Positions 26,903 to 35,423 of a DNA stretch of 64,000 nucleotides are shown piece by piece. Location: assembly GCF_046736075.1 (NCBI RefSeq), contig NZ_CP177163.1, positions 3,100,001 to 3,164,000 of the forward strand, in the 5' to 3' direction. Below the pieces are notes generated by a model. The model was not told where the DNA came from. It saw nothing but the letters and a program-made list of their open reading frames with translations, and did no database searches. The position numbers were made by a program, and so were the translations under genes. Position 1 is the first letter of the stretch. Every line of letters begins with the position of its first letter. This DNA is from Stenotrophomonas sp046736075. GTDB lineage: Bacteria > Pseudomonadota > Gammaproteobacteria > Xanthomonadales > Xanthomonadaceae.

Positions 26903-26926
26903 AGGCGGCGCCTGCTGGCGCCGCCT
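26903..26926 (-). terminator. Intrinsic terminator downstream of oxyR
   Basis: Perfect 10-bp stem AGGCGGCGCC/GGCGCCGCCT with a 4-base loop. On the minus strand it is followed by TTTTGC. Strong terminator between oxyR and rnk; a T-rich tail lies at 26898-26902. Confidence 0.85.
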
Positions 26927-26948
26927 GGTTCTATTGTGCTGACAATCG

Positions 26949-26979
26949 CAGGCGGATGCGACCCGTGCCGATCCGCCTG
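26949..26979 (-). terminator. Second hairpin downstream of oxyR
   Basis: Nine-bp stem CAGGCGGAT/ATCCGCCTG with a 13-base loop, between the oxyR stop and the stronger terminator. Probably part of the same 3' end structure. Confidence 0.5.
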
Positions 26980-27002
26980 CCCGTTGGGCGGTTCAGGCAG
27001 CC

Positions 27003-27959
27003 TCAGGCCGGGCGCTGCGGAACGGCTGCCGGCAGCACGCCGCTGTCGCCGGCCTGCAGCGTGAACAGTTCCTGCGGCAGTCGCTTGAACTGCTGGGCGA
27101 GCTGATCCAGGAAGCCGCTCATCGCCGAACTGCGTCGCCAGGCCATCGCGATGCGGCGGCTGGGGCGGTCGTCGCCGTTGAAATCCAGCAGACGGATGTT
27201 CTCCGAGCGCGGTACCGGCGGCTTCACCGACAGCGTTGGCATCAGGGTGATGCCGACGTCGGCGGCCACCATCTGGCGCAGGGTTTCCAGGCTGGTGGCG
27301 CGGAACTCGGATTTCTCGTTGGCGCCGAACAGGCGGCATACCGCCAGGGCCTGGTCGCGCAGGCAGTGGCCGTCTTCGAGCAGCAGCAGCTTCTGCGCCG
27401 ACAATTCCTGCACATCCAGGTGGTGGCGCAGGGCCAGTGGATGCTGGCCGGATACCGCCAGCAGGAACGGTTCCTCGAACAGGAACTCGGCGTGCAGCTG
27501 GTCATCGTCCAGCGGCAGCGCCAGCAGCGCCGCATCCAGCCTGCCTTCGCGCAGGCGGGTCAACAGCTCGTCGCTCTTCTCCTCCACCAGCAGCAGTTCC
27601 AGGTGCGGGAAGCGCTCGCGGATGTTGGGAATCACGTGCGGCAACAGGTACGGGCCAAGCGTCGGGAAAATGCCCAGGCGCACGGTGCCGGCTTCGGGGT
27701 CGCGGCTGCGCCGCGCCGCTTCCTTCATCTGCTCGACCTCGGCCACGATGGTGCGCGCACGCGCGGCCGCTTCCACGCCGGCAGGGGTCAGCATGACCTT
27801 GCGCGGCGCTCGCTCGACCAGCGGCAACCCCAACTCGTCCTCCAGCTTGCGGATCTGGGTGGACAGCGTGGGTTGGCTGACGAAACAGGCGGCAGCAGCG
27901 CGGCCAAAATGGCGATGGTCAGCCAGGGCCACAAGATACTTCAGATCACGTAGGTTCAT
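27003..27959 (-). CDS. oxyR: Peroxide-sensing LysR-type regulator
   Basis: Transcription activator of the hydrogen-peroxide response. 318 residues: winged-helix DNA-binding domain (about 1-60, with FGRAAAACFVSQPTLSTQIRKLE) and effector domain. The redox cysteines fall at 199 and 208 in GHCLRDQALAVCRL, the same numbering as in E. coli, so disulfide activation is expected. Located just after ahpF, as in xanthomonads where ahpF-oxyR form an operon. Confidence 0.96.
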   Translation of the reverse strand: MNLRDLKYLVALADHRHFGRAAAACFVSQPTLSTQIRKLEDELGLPLVERAPRKVMLTPAGVEAAARARTIVAEVEQMKEAARRSRDPEAGTVRLGIFPTLGPYLLPHVIPNIRERFPHLELLLVEEKSDELLTRLREGRLDAALLALPLDDDQLHAEFLFEEPFLLAVSGQHPLALRHHLDVQELSAQKLLLLEDGHCLRDQALAVCRLFGANEKSEFRATSLETLRQMVAADVGITLMPTLSVKPPVPRSENIRLLDFNGDDRPSRRIAMAWRRSSAMSGFLDQLAQQFKRLPQELFTLQAGDSGVLPAAVPQRPA

Positions 27960-28048
27960 CCTTAGACCTCTAGGGGTATGGACCGGGTGATGGCGTGGTT
28001 TACCCAGCGGGCAGAAGACGCTCCCGATGCAGCCGGGAGCGACACAGA

Positions 28049-29641
28049 TCAGGCAGCTTCGGCGACGGCGCCGCTGCTCTTGGGAACAGAAGAACGGATC
28101 AGGTGATCGAACGCGCTCAGTGCGGCGGTAGAGCCGGCGCCCATTGCGATGACGATCTGCTTGTACGGCACGGTGGTGCAATCTCCTGCTGCGAATACGC
28201 CGGGAACGCTGGTCTGGCCACGATCGTCGATGAGGATTTCGCCGCGCGGAGAGAGCGCCACGGTGTCCTTCAGCCACTCGGTGTTCGGAAGCAGGCCGAT
28301 CTGCACGAAAATCCCTTCCAGTTCGATCCGATGCGCATCGCCGCCGACGCGATCCTGATATACCAGACCACTTACCTTCTGCCCGTCGCCCAGAACTTCC
28401 TGGGTCAGGGCGCTGGTGATGACGGTGACGTTGCCCAGACTGCGCAGCTTCTTCTGCAGGACCTCATCGGCGCGCAGTGTGTCATCAAATTCCAGAAGGG
28501 TCACATGCGACACGATGCCGGCCAGGTCGATGGCCGCCTCGACGCCCGAATTGCCGCCGCCGATGACCGCCACGCGCTTGCCCTTGAACAGCGGGCCGTC
28601 GCAGTGCGGGCAGTAGGCCACGCCCTTGTTGCGGTACTGCGCTTCGCCGGGCACGTTCATCTGGCGCCAGCGCGCACCGGTGGACAGGATCACCGAACGC
28701 GACTTCAGCGACGCGCCGTTCTCCAGCTTGATCTCGACCAGCCCGTCATCGCCGGCCGGCACCAGCGCGGTGGCGCGCTGCAGGTTCATGATGTCCACCT
28801 CGTACTCGCGCACATGCTGTTCCAGCGCGGCGGCGAGCTTGGGGCCCTCGGTCTCCTTCACCGAAATGAAGTTCTCGATGGCCATCGTATCCAGCACCTG
28901 GCCACCGAAACGCTCGGCCGCCACGCCGGTCCGGATGCCCTTGCGCGCCGCGTAGATCGCTGCCGCGGCGCCGGCCGGGCCACCGCCGACCACCAGCACG
29001 TCGAACGGCGCCTTGGCGGCGATCTTCTCGGCGTCGCGTTTGCCCGAGCCGGTGTCCAGCTTGGCCACGATCTGCTCCAGGCTCATGCGGCCCTGGTCGA
29101 ACACTTCGCCGTTGAGGTACACCGTGGGCACCGACATGATCTGGCGCGCCTCGACTTCGGCCGGGAACAACGCGCCGTCGATGGCGACATGCTGGATGCG
29201 CGGGTTGAGCACCGCCGCCAGGTTCAGCGCCTGCACCACATCGGGGCAGTTCTGGCAGGACAGCGAGAAATAGGTTTCGAAGCGGTAGTCGCCGTCCAGG
29301 TTGCGCACCTGCTCGATCAGCTCGGCGGTGGCCTTGGACGGGTGCCCGCCCACCTGCAGCAGGGCCAGCACCAGCGAGGTGAACTCGTGACCCATCGGCA
29401 GCCCGGCGAAGGCCAGGTGGATGTCCTGCCCCGGGGTGGTCAGCGCGAAGGAGGGGGTGCGCTCGCTGCCATCGCGGCGCACGTCCAGCTGGATCTGCGC
29501 CGACAGGGTGGTCAGGGTGTTGAGCAGCTCCAGCATTTCCTGCGACTTGGCGCCGTCGTCCACGTGGGCCGTGATCTGGATCGGACGGGTGACGCGTTCC
29601 AGGTAGGTCTTGAGCTGGGACTGGAGGTTGGCATCCAACAT
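28049..29641 (-). CDS. ahpF: Alkyl hydroperoxide reductase flavoprotein subunit
   Basis: NADH- and FAD-dependent reductase that recycles AhpC. 530 residues from ATG 29641, with GGAG upstream. N-terminal thioredoxin-fold pair with CQNC at 129-132, FAD-binding VVGGGPAGAAAAIYAARKG near 218, second redox pair CPHC at 344-347, NADH site VAVIGGGNSGVEAAIDLAG. Ends with a normal GDCTTVPYKQIVIAMG flavin segment. Follows ahpC after a 156-base gap containing two hairpins. Confidence 0.96.
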   Translation of the reverse strand: MLDANLQSQLKTYLERVTRPIQITAHVDDGAKSQEMLELLNTLTTLSAQIQLDVRRDGSERTPSFALTTPGQDIHLAFAGLPMGHEFTSLVLALLQVGGHPSKATAELIEQVRNLDGDYRFETYFSLSCQNCPDVVQALNLAAVLNPRIQHVAIDGALFPAEVEARQIMSVPTVYLNGEVFDQGRMSLEQIVAKLDTGSGKRDAEKIAAKAPFDVLVVGGGPAGAAAAIYAARKGIRTGVAAERFGGQVLDTMAIENFISVKETEGPKLAAALEQHVREYEVDIMNLQRATALVPAGDDGLVEIKLENGASLKSRSVILSTGARWRQMNVPGEAQYRNKGVAYCPHCDGPLFKGKRVAVIGGGNSGVEAAIDLAGIVSHVTLLEFDDTLRADEVLQKKLRSLGNVTVITSALTQEVLGDGQKVSGLVYQDRVGGDAHRIELEGIFVQIGLLPNTEWLKDTVALSPRGEILIDDRGQTSVPGVFAAGDCTTVPYKQIVIAMGAGSTAALSAFDHLIRSSVPKSSGAVAEAA

Positions 29642-29707
29642 CGAAAAAACTCCTTGATTCAGGCAAGGGGACAGCGTCGACGTACCCCGAAGGTGCATCT
29701 GCGCAGC

Positions 29708-29777
29708 GTGGGGGTGAACCGAAACGGGCGCATCGCGGCACCGGCTTGGGTTCACCCCCACTCCCGTCGAAACGGGA
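29708..29777 (-). promoter_or_regulatory. Two hairpins between ahpC and ahpF
   Basis: Just past the ahpC stop (minus strand) is a 6-bp stem TCCCGT/ACGGGA (29762-29777) with a TTCG loop in that direction. Directly after it is a perfect 13-bp inverted repeat, GTGGGGGTGAACC/GGTTCACCCCCAC (29708-29720 and 29749-29761) with a 28-base loop. No T-run follows. They could partly terminate or stabilise the ahpC transcript, keeping AhpC in excess of AhpF. Confidence 0.6.
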
Positions 29778-29797
29778 ATGGGGATGGGGCGTTGCGG

Positions 29798-30361
29798 TTA
29801 GATCTTGCCGACCAGGTCCAGCGACGGGGTCAGGGTCTTCTCGCCTTCCTTCCACTTGGCCGGGCACACCTGGTTCGGGTTGGCGGCGGTGAACTGGGCA
29901 GCCTTGAGCTTGCGCAGGGTCTCGGAGACGTCACGGGCGATCTCGTTGGAGTGGATCTCCAGGGTCTTGATCACGCCTTCCGGGTTGATGATGAAGGTGC
30001 CGCGCAGGGCCAGGCCCGCTTCCGGAATGTGCACGCCGAAGGCGTTGGTCAGGGTGTGGGTCGGATCGGCGACCAGCGGGAACTGGGCCTTGCCCACGGC
30101 CGGCGAGGTTTCATGCCACACCTTGTGCGAGAACTCGGTGTCGGTGGTGACGATGTACACCTCGGCACCGGCCTTCTGGAACTCGGCGTAATGATCGGCG
30201 GCGTCTTCGATTTCGGTCGGGCAGTTGAAGGTGAACGCGGCCGGCATGAAGATCAGCACGGACCACTGGCCCTTCAGGGTGCTGTCGGAGACCTTGATGA
30301 ACTCGCCGTTCTGGTAGGCGTTGGCTTCGAACGGCTGGATCTGGGTGTTGATGAGCGACAT
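29798..30361 (-). CDS. ahpC: Alkyl hydroperoxide reductase, peroxiredoxin subunit
   Basis: Typical 2-Cys peroxiredoxin reducing H2O2 and organic peroxides. 187 residues, identical in length to E. coli AhpC. Peroxidatic Cys 47 in FTFNCPTE and resolving Cys 166 in QVCPAKW. Its upstream region contains an OxyR-like site. The enzyme is the first gene of the ahpC-ahpF-oxyR cluster. Confidence 0.97.
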   Translation of the reverse strand: MSLINTQIQPFEANAYQNGEFIKVSDSTLKGQWSVLIFMPAAFTFNCPTEIEDAADHYAEFQKAGAEVYIVTTDTEFSHKVWHETSPAVGKAQFPLVADPTHTLTNAFGVHIPEAGLALRGTFIINPEGVIKTLEIHSNEIARDVSETLRKLKAAQFTAANPNQVCPAKWKEGEKTLTPSLDLVGKI

Positions 30362-30437
30362 CGTTGTTCCTCTTGGTGAAGGGGGTGGGTGAAGCGACCA
30401 ACACAGGTTAGCGGCTCCATTCCCATAAGGACAATCC

Positions 30438-30471
30438 ATTGATTGCATCTATACGATAGTTACAGTCTATC
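30438..30471 (-). promoter_or_regulatory. Candidate OxyR-binding site upstream of ahpC
   Basis: A near-perfect palindrome GATAG-N7-CTATC at 30455-30471 (core ATAG-N7-CTAT) with a second weaker half-site pair (ATTG-N7-CTAT) at 30438-30452, about 80-110 bases upstream of the ahpC start. The core matches the OxyR tetranucleotide pattern. The remaining 30362-30437 and 30472-30710 show no gene; this gap also serves the divergent prmC. Confidence 0.65.
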
Positions 30472-30710
30472 GAGAGGTGCTGATCCGAAGATGAATCCCT
30501 GTGTGGATATCCCCCGAAACCATTGCAGTGCAATGACATGGGCGGTCCAGCCGCCCATCGGCGCCATAGCCAGCATTTATCCGCCCAGCCTGAATCCTGA
30601 ACGAACCGCTCAGCCCGTCCCTGCGTCGCGGCGTGCGGGCGTGGCCGCCGGCGCCTGCCGCGTGATGGCGGTGCACTACACTGCGCGCCCGTTCCTGCAC
30701 GATCCCCGCC

Positions 30711-31565
30711 ATGACTGCCGCCCCGCGCGACGTTCGACAGCTGCTGGCCGACGCCGCCGCCACCCTGCCCGGCGTGGAGGGGCGGCATGAGGCCGAACTG
30801 CTGCTGATGCACGTGCTGGGGCACCCGCGCAGCTGGCTGTTCGCGCATGCCACCGACGTTCTCGACGCGGACGCCGTGGCCGCCTTCCAGGCCCTGCTGG
30901 CGCGCCGCCAGGCCGGTGAGCCGGTCGCCTATCTGCTCGGACGGCGCGGTTTCTGGACGCTGGACCTGGCGGTCAGTCCGGCCACGCTGATCCCGCGCCC
31001 GGAAACCGAACTGCTGGTTGAACTGGCCTTGGAGCGGCTGCCGCTGGCCACCCCGCTGGCCGTGGCCGACCTGGGCACCGGCAGCGGTGCGATCGCCCTG
31101 GCACTGGCCAGTGAACGGCCGCAGGCCCGCATCATCGCGACCGACGCCAGCGCCGATGCCCTTGAGGTGGCGCGTCGCAACGCGGCCGCGAACGGGCTGC
31201 ACAACGTGGTGTTCGTCGCGGGGTCCTGGTATGCCGCGTTGGCGGGTCAGCGCGTCGCGCTGATCGTCAGCAATCCGCCCTACATCGCCAGTGACGACCC
31301 GCACCTGCTGCAGGGCGATCTGCGCCATGAACCGGCCAGCGCACTGGCCTCCGGGCCGGACGGTCTGGACGACATCCGCGTGATCGTCGCGGGCGCCGGC
31401 GCGCACCTGCTGCCCGGTGGCTGGCTGCTGATCGAACATGGGTGGGACCAGGGCGCAGCCATCCGCGTGCTGTTCGAACAGGCCGGCTTTGATCGCGTGT
31501 CCACCGTGCGCGATCTCGAACAGCGTGATCGGGTGACCTGCGGCTGTCTGCCCGGCGTGGTTTGA
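30711..31565 (+). CDS. prmC: Peptide chain release factor N5-glutamine methyltransferase
   Basis: Methylates the Gln of the GGQ motif in RF1 and RF2. 284 residues: helical N-terminal domain, SAM-binding VADLGTGSGAIALALA near 114, and the catalytic NPPY in IVSNPPYIASD near 187. Its target RF1 (prfA) is also in this window, at 57476-58561, but in a different place. Divergent from ahpC. Confidence 0.95.
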   Translation: MTAAPRDVRQLLADAAATLPGVEGRHEAELLLMHVLGHPRSWLFAHATDVLDADAVAAFQALLARRQAGEPVAYLLGRRGFWTLDLAVSPATLIPRPETELLVELALERLPLATPLAVADLGTGSGAIALALASERPQARIIATDASADALEVARRNAAANGLHNVVFVAGSWYAALAGQRVALIVSNPPYIASDDPHLLQGDLRHEPASALASGPDGLDDIRVIVAGAGAHLLPGGWLLIEHGWDQGAAIRVLFEQAGFDRVSTVRDLEQRDRVTCGCLPGVV

Positions 31566-31620
31566 ACCCAGCGGCAACAATGCCGTGGGTAGAATGGCGT
31601 TCCACCCGAAAGGACGCGCC

Positions 31621-31959
31621 ATGCTGCTTCGCAATGCCAAGGTTCTGGCCCACCCGTTCCTGCACGACATGCGTCAGGACAGCTATTTTCCCGCGCCGCT
31701 GGTCGAACAGGGCCGGCAGATCCTGCTGCGCCTGTGCGAGCGCATCGAGCGCGAGCCGCCGTCCGACGCGGCTGCGCTGTGCGCGCTGACCCACGCCGCC
31801 ACGCTTGAATTCAACGTGCTCGGCGAAGCGTTCGAAGCGCAGGGCAGCGAACTGGAAACCGTGGCACGCGACAACATCGGCAGCGATGTCGATTTCATCG
31901 CGCGCAGCTACGGGTTCGATGTGGATGTCGAAGACCTGATCAGCCCGCGCGAGTGGTAA
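31621..31959 (+). CDS. DUF5713-family protein
   Basis: 112-residue soluble protein from ATG 31621 (AAGGA upstream). The pattern MRQDSYFPAPLVEQGRQILLRLC, LTHAATLEFNVLGEAF and SELETVARDNIGSDVDFIARSYGF matches the DUF5713 family, all helical. Function unknown. It lies 55 bases after prmC and 41 before pip, possibly co-transcribed. Confidence 0.8.
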   Translation: MLLRNAKVLAHPFLHDMRQDSYFPAPLVEQGRQILLRLCERIEREPPSDAAALCALTHAATLEFNVLGEAFEAQGSELETVARDNIGSDVDFIARSYGFDVDVEDLISPREW

Positions 31960-32000
31960 ACCCGCCCGTGCGTGCCTGTCCCCAACAACGGAGTTCCGTC

Positions 32001-32945
32001 ATGCGTACGCTGTACCCCGCCATCACCCCCTACGACGTCGGCAGCCTGAAGGTCGATGATCGCCACACGCTGTATTTCGAACAGTGCGGCAACCCCGACG
32101 GCAAGCCGGTGGTGATGCTGCACGGTGGCCCGGGTGGTGGCTGCAGCGAGAAGATGCGCCAGTTCCACGACCCGGCCAAGTACCGCATCATCCTGTTCGA
32201 CCAGCGCGGTGCCGGCCGTTCCACGCCGCATGCCGACCTGGTGGACAACACCACCTGGGACCTGGTGGCCGATATCGAAAAACTGCGCGAGCACCTCAAG
32301 GTGGATCGCTGGCAGGTCTTCGGCGGCAGCTGGGGCTCCACCCTGGCATTGGCCTACGCCCAGACCCACCCGCAGCGCGTGACCGAACTGGTCCTGCGCG
32401 GCATCTTCATGCTGCGCCGCTGGGAGCTGGAATGGTTCTACCAGGAAGGCGCCAACCGCCTGTTCCCGGACGCGTGGGAGCACTACCTCAAGCCGATTCC
32501 CGCCGTGGAGCGTCACGACCTGATCTCGGCCTTCCACCGCCGCCTGACCAGCGATGACGAGGCCACCCGCCTCGCCGCCGCCAAGGCGTGGAGCGTGTGG
32601 GAAGGGGCAACCAGCTTCCTGCACGTGGACGACGACTTCGTGAACAGCCATGAAGACCCGCAGTTTGCGCTGGCCTTCGCGCGCATCGAGAACCACTACT
32701 TCGTCAACGGCGGCTTCTTCGACGTGGAAGAGCAGCTGCTGCGCGACGCACATCGCATCGCCGACATTCCCGGCGTGATCGTGCACGGCCGCTACGACGT
32801 GGTGTGCCCGCTGCAGAACGCGTGGGAACTGCACAAGGCGTGGCCGAAATCCACGCTGGAAATCAGCCCGGCCTCGGGCCACTCGGCCTTCGAAGCGGAG
32901 AACGTGGACGCGCTGGTGCGCGCCACCGATCGCTTCGCCGGCTGA
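32001..32945 (+). CDS. pip: Proline iminopeptidase
   Basis: Alpha/beta hydrolase of family S33 that removes N-terminal proline from peptides. 314 residues from ATG 32001 with GGAG upstream. Oxyanion segment VVMLHGGPGGGCS, catalytic Ser in the nucleophile elbow GGSWGSTLAL near 110, catalytic Asp in HGRYDVVCP and His in SASGHSAF near the end. Xanthomonas homologs are well characterised. Convergent with the LysR gene. Confidence 0.94.
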   Translation: MRTLYPAITPYDVGSLKVDDRHTLYFEQCGNPDGKPVVMLHGGPGGGCSEKMRQFHDPAKYRIILFDQRGAGRSTPHADLVDNTTWDLVADIEKLREHLKVDRWQVFGGSWGSTLALAYAQTHPQRVTELVLRGIFMLRRWELEWFYQEGANRLFPDAWEHYLKPIPAVERHDLISAFHRRLTSDDEATRLAAAKAWSVWEGATSFLHVDDDFVNSHEDPQFALAFARIENHYFVNGGFFDVEEQLLRDAHRIADIPGVIVHGRYDVVCPLQNAWELHKAWPKSTLEISPASGHSAFEAENVDALVRATDRFAG

Positions 32946-32954
32946 TCGGCCGGT

Positions 32955-32986
32955 CCCACCGGTGCGGCCTGCGCCGCATCGGTGGG
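32955..32986. terminator. Bidirectional hairpin between pip and LysR gene
   Basis: A 14-bp stem (one G-T wobble) CCCACCGGTGCGGC/GCCGCATCGGTGGG with a 4-base loop, located between the convergent stops of pip and the LysR gene. Strong GC-rich stem, short T-run absent on both sides. Confidence 0.7.
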
Positions 32987-32999
32987 CATCGACCTGCTG

Positions 33000-33884
33000 C
33001 TACCAGTTGCCGGCCAGCAGCGCCTCGGCCAGTACCTTCAGTTTCGGCGAGGCCTGGCGCGACGGCGGATACACCAGCGACAACGCGCGGCTGCGGCCTT
33101 CGAACGGCTGCAGCACGCGCTGCAGGCGGCCGTCGGCAAGTGCATCGGCCACCGCGAAATCCATCACCTGCACGATCCCGACGCCGGCCAGCGCGCCTTC
33201 CACCAGCGGGTCGCCACTGTCGAACACCATCCGCGCCGGCGGGGTGACGTCACGCAGCCCGTCGCCGTCGCGGAACTGCCAGTCCACCAGCCGCCCGCTG
33301 CGCAGGTTGCGCACCGCCAGGCAGGCATGACCGCGCAGATCGTCCACCGTGGCCGGTGCACCGCATCGGGCCAGGTAGGCCGGGGAGGCCACCGTCACCC
33401 AGTGCAGCGGCCGCAGCGGGCGCGCCACCATCCGCACGTCGCTGATCGGCCCGGTACGCAGGGCGGCATCGAAGCCTTCCTCGACCAGATCGACCAGGCG
33501 GTCGTTGAGCACCAGATCGAGCTGCAGGTGCGGATGCGCGCCCATCAACTGCCCGGCCAGCGGCACCAGCACCTTGCGACCGAACATCGAGGGGGCGGTA
33601 ACCTTGAGCACGCCGGAGGGCATGCACGGGCGGTCGCCCAGGCGCCGTTCGGCATCCTCCAGGCCGCTCAGCAGGGGCGCGCAATGCGCCACGAACTGCT
33701 GTCCGTCAGGGGTCAGGCTGACGTTGCGCGTGTTGCGGTGGAGCAGGCGCACGCCGAGCGTGCCCTCCAGCCGGCTGATCGCGCGCGACAGCCCGGATTG
33801 ACTGACCCCGAGCTGGCCGGCGGCCACGGTGAAACTGCGCGCCTCGGCAACCTGTACCAGCATGCGCACCGCATTGAGATCCAT
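33000..33884 (-). CDS. LysR-family transcription regulator
   Basis: 294 residues. Winged-helix domain at 1-60 with RSFTVAAGQLGVSQSGLSRAISRLE, the LysR helix-turn-helix, then a substrate-binding domain. Divergent from an MFS transporter gene with a 107-base shared intergenic region, the usual arrangement where a LysR protein controls the divergent transporter. Effector unknown. Confidence 0.9.
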   Translation of the reverse strand: MDLNAVRMLVQVAEARSFTVAAGQLGVSQSGLSRAISRLEGTLGVRLLHRNTRNVSLTPDGQQFVAHCAPLLSGLEDAERRLGDRPCMPSGVLKVTAPSMFGRKVLVPLAGQLMGAHPHLQLDLVLNDRLVDLVEEGFDAALRTGPISDVRMVARPLRPLHWVTVASPAYLARCGAPATVDDLRGHACLAVRNLRSGRLVDWQFRDGDGLRDVTPPARMVFDSGDPLVEGALAGVGIVQVMDFAVADALADGRLQRVLQPFEGRSRALSLVYPPSRQASPKLKVLAEALLAGNW

Positions 33885-33991
33885 GCCCGCCCTCGATTGA
33901 TGCGAAAATGCATGACAGAAATCGAAGTATCCGGGTTTATTTGTTCTGCGTCATCAATGAGACTGCCCGCCTTTCCCCCGTACCGACTGGC

Positions 33992-35410
33992 ATGACCGAC
34001 ACCCTGCGTTCCTTCCCGCCCCGCCTGGCGCTCACCCTGCTGGCAATGGCCCAGCTGATCATCGCGCTGGACGCGACCATCATCTTCGTGGCCCTGCACG
34101 AGATGGGCGTGCAGCTGCAGATCAACGCACAGCAGCTGCAGTGGATCGTCAGCGGTTACACCGTGGCCTTCGGCGGCTGCCTGCTGCTGGGCGGCCGCGC
34201 GGCGGATCTGCTTGGGCGGCGCCGGGTCTACCGGTTGGGCATGGCGCTGTTCGCGCTGGCCTCGCTGGTGGGCGGCTTCAGCAGCAGTGCCTGGCTGCTG
34301 ATCGCCGCGCGTGCGGCACAGGGCATGGGGGCGGCCCTGCTGTTCCCGGCCACGTTGTCGCTGATCAACACGCTGTACGCCGAGGGCGCGCCACGCAACC
34401 GCGCGCTGGCGATCTGGTCGATGGCCAGCGCCGGTGGCCTGGCGCTGGGCACGCTGCTCGGCGGGGTACTCACGCAGAGCTTCGGCTGGGCGTCCGTGCT
34501 GCTGGTGATCGTGCCGTTCGCCAGCGCCTGTGCGGTGCTGGGGGGCTGGTGGCTGCCGCGCGACCCGGCACCGCAGGCCGGGCGCTCCTTCGATCTGGCC
34601 GGCTGCCTCACCGTGACCTTGGGCGGCAGTCTGCTGGTCACCACCCTCGTGCAGGGGCCGGAGTGGGGGTGGCTGGCACCGCGCACGCTGGTCTGCCTGG
34701 GACTGTCGGCGGTGCTGCTGGCCGCCTTCGTGCAGATCGAGCAGCGCAGCCGCGATCCGTTGATGCAGTTCGCCCTCTTGCGCCTGCGCAGCCTGCGCGC
34801 TGCGATGCTGCTGACCTGTGTGTTCATGAGCAGCTTCGGCGTGCAGTACTACTTCCTGGCGCTGTACTTCCAGGATGGCTACGGCTGGAGCGCGCTGCAG
34901 GCCGGGCTGGCGTTCCTGCCGCCCACGCTGGTGTGCACCTTCGGAATCCGCATCACCGAACGCATGCTCATCCGTCGCTCGCCCCGCCAGGTGCTGGCAC
35001 GCGGCATGGCCGCCGGCGCCATCGGCATCGCGGCCGTGGCGGTCGCACTGCCGTACGGGGCGACGTACTGGGCACTGCTGCCCGGCATCGTGGTGCTCAG
35101 CATCGGCCAGGGCATGACCTGGACGGCGATGTGGATCGTGGCCGGGCAGGGCGTTCCGGCCGCGCAGCAGGGTGTGGCGTCGGGCATGGCCGCCACCGCC
35201 CAGCAGATCGGTGGCGCGCTGGGCCTGGCGCTGCTGGTGATGCTGGCCAACGCCGGGCGCAGCCCAACGGCCGGCGGCAGCAGCGTGGAGGCATTGCAGG
35301 GGCTGGTGAACGCGCAGTACGGCGCAGCCGCCTTCGCGCTGCTGGGCGTGGCCGTGGCACTGTGGCTGCGGCCGCAGCAAGACCCGGCCGCACAGCGCGC
35401 CACCGCCTGA
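33992..35410 (+). CDS. MFS efflux transporter (DHA2-like)
   Basis: Major facilitator protein of 472 residues from ATG 33992 (another ATG 28 codons upstream gives a non-hydrophobic leader, less likely). About 14 membrane segments, as in the DHA2 drug/H+ antiporter group (motif A-like GGRAADLLGRRRVY after the second helix, and the C motif region GGLALGTLLGGVL). Likely exports small hydrophobic compounds or antibiotics under control of the divergent LysR protein; substrate not determinable. Confidence 0.9.
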   Translation: MTDTLRSFPPRLALTLLAMAQLIIALDATIIFVALHEMGVQLQINAQQLQWIVSGYTVAFGGCLLLGGRAADLLGRRRVYRLGMALFALASLVGGFSSSAWLLIAARAAQGMGAALLFPATLSLINTLYAEGAPRNRALAIWSMASAGGLALGTLLGGVLTQSFGWASVLLVIVPFASACAVLGGWWLPRDPAPQAGRSFDLAGCLTVTLGGSLLVTTLVQGPEWGWLAPRTLVCLGLSAVLLAAFVQIEQRSRDPLMQFALLRLRSLRAAMLLTCVFMSSFGVQYYFLALYFQDGYGWSALQAGLAFLPPTLVCTFGIRITERMLIRRSPRQVLARGMAAGAIGIAAVAVALPYGATYWALLPGIVVLSIGQGMTWTAMWIVAGQGVPAAQQGVASGMAATAQQIGGALGLALLVMLANAGRSPTAGGSSVEALQGLVNAQYGAAAFALLGVAVALWLRPQQDPAAQRATA

Positions 35411-35423
35411 CCGCAGCCCCCGA

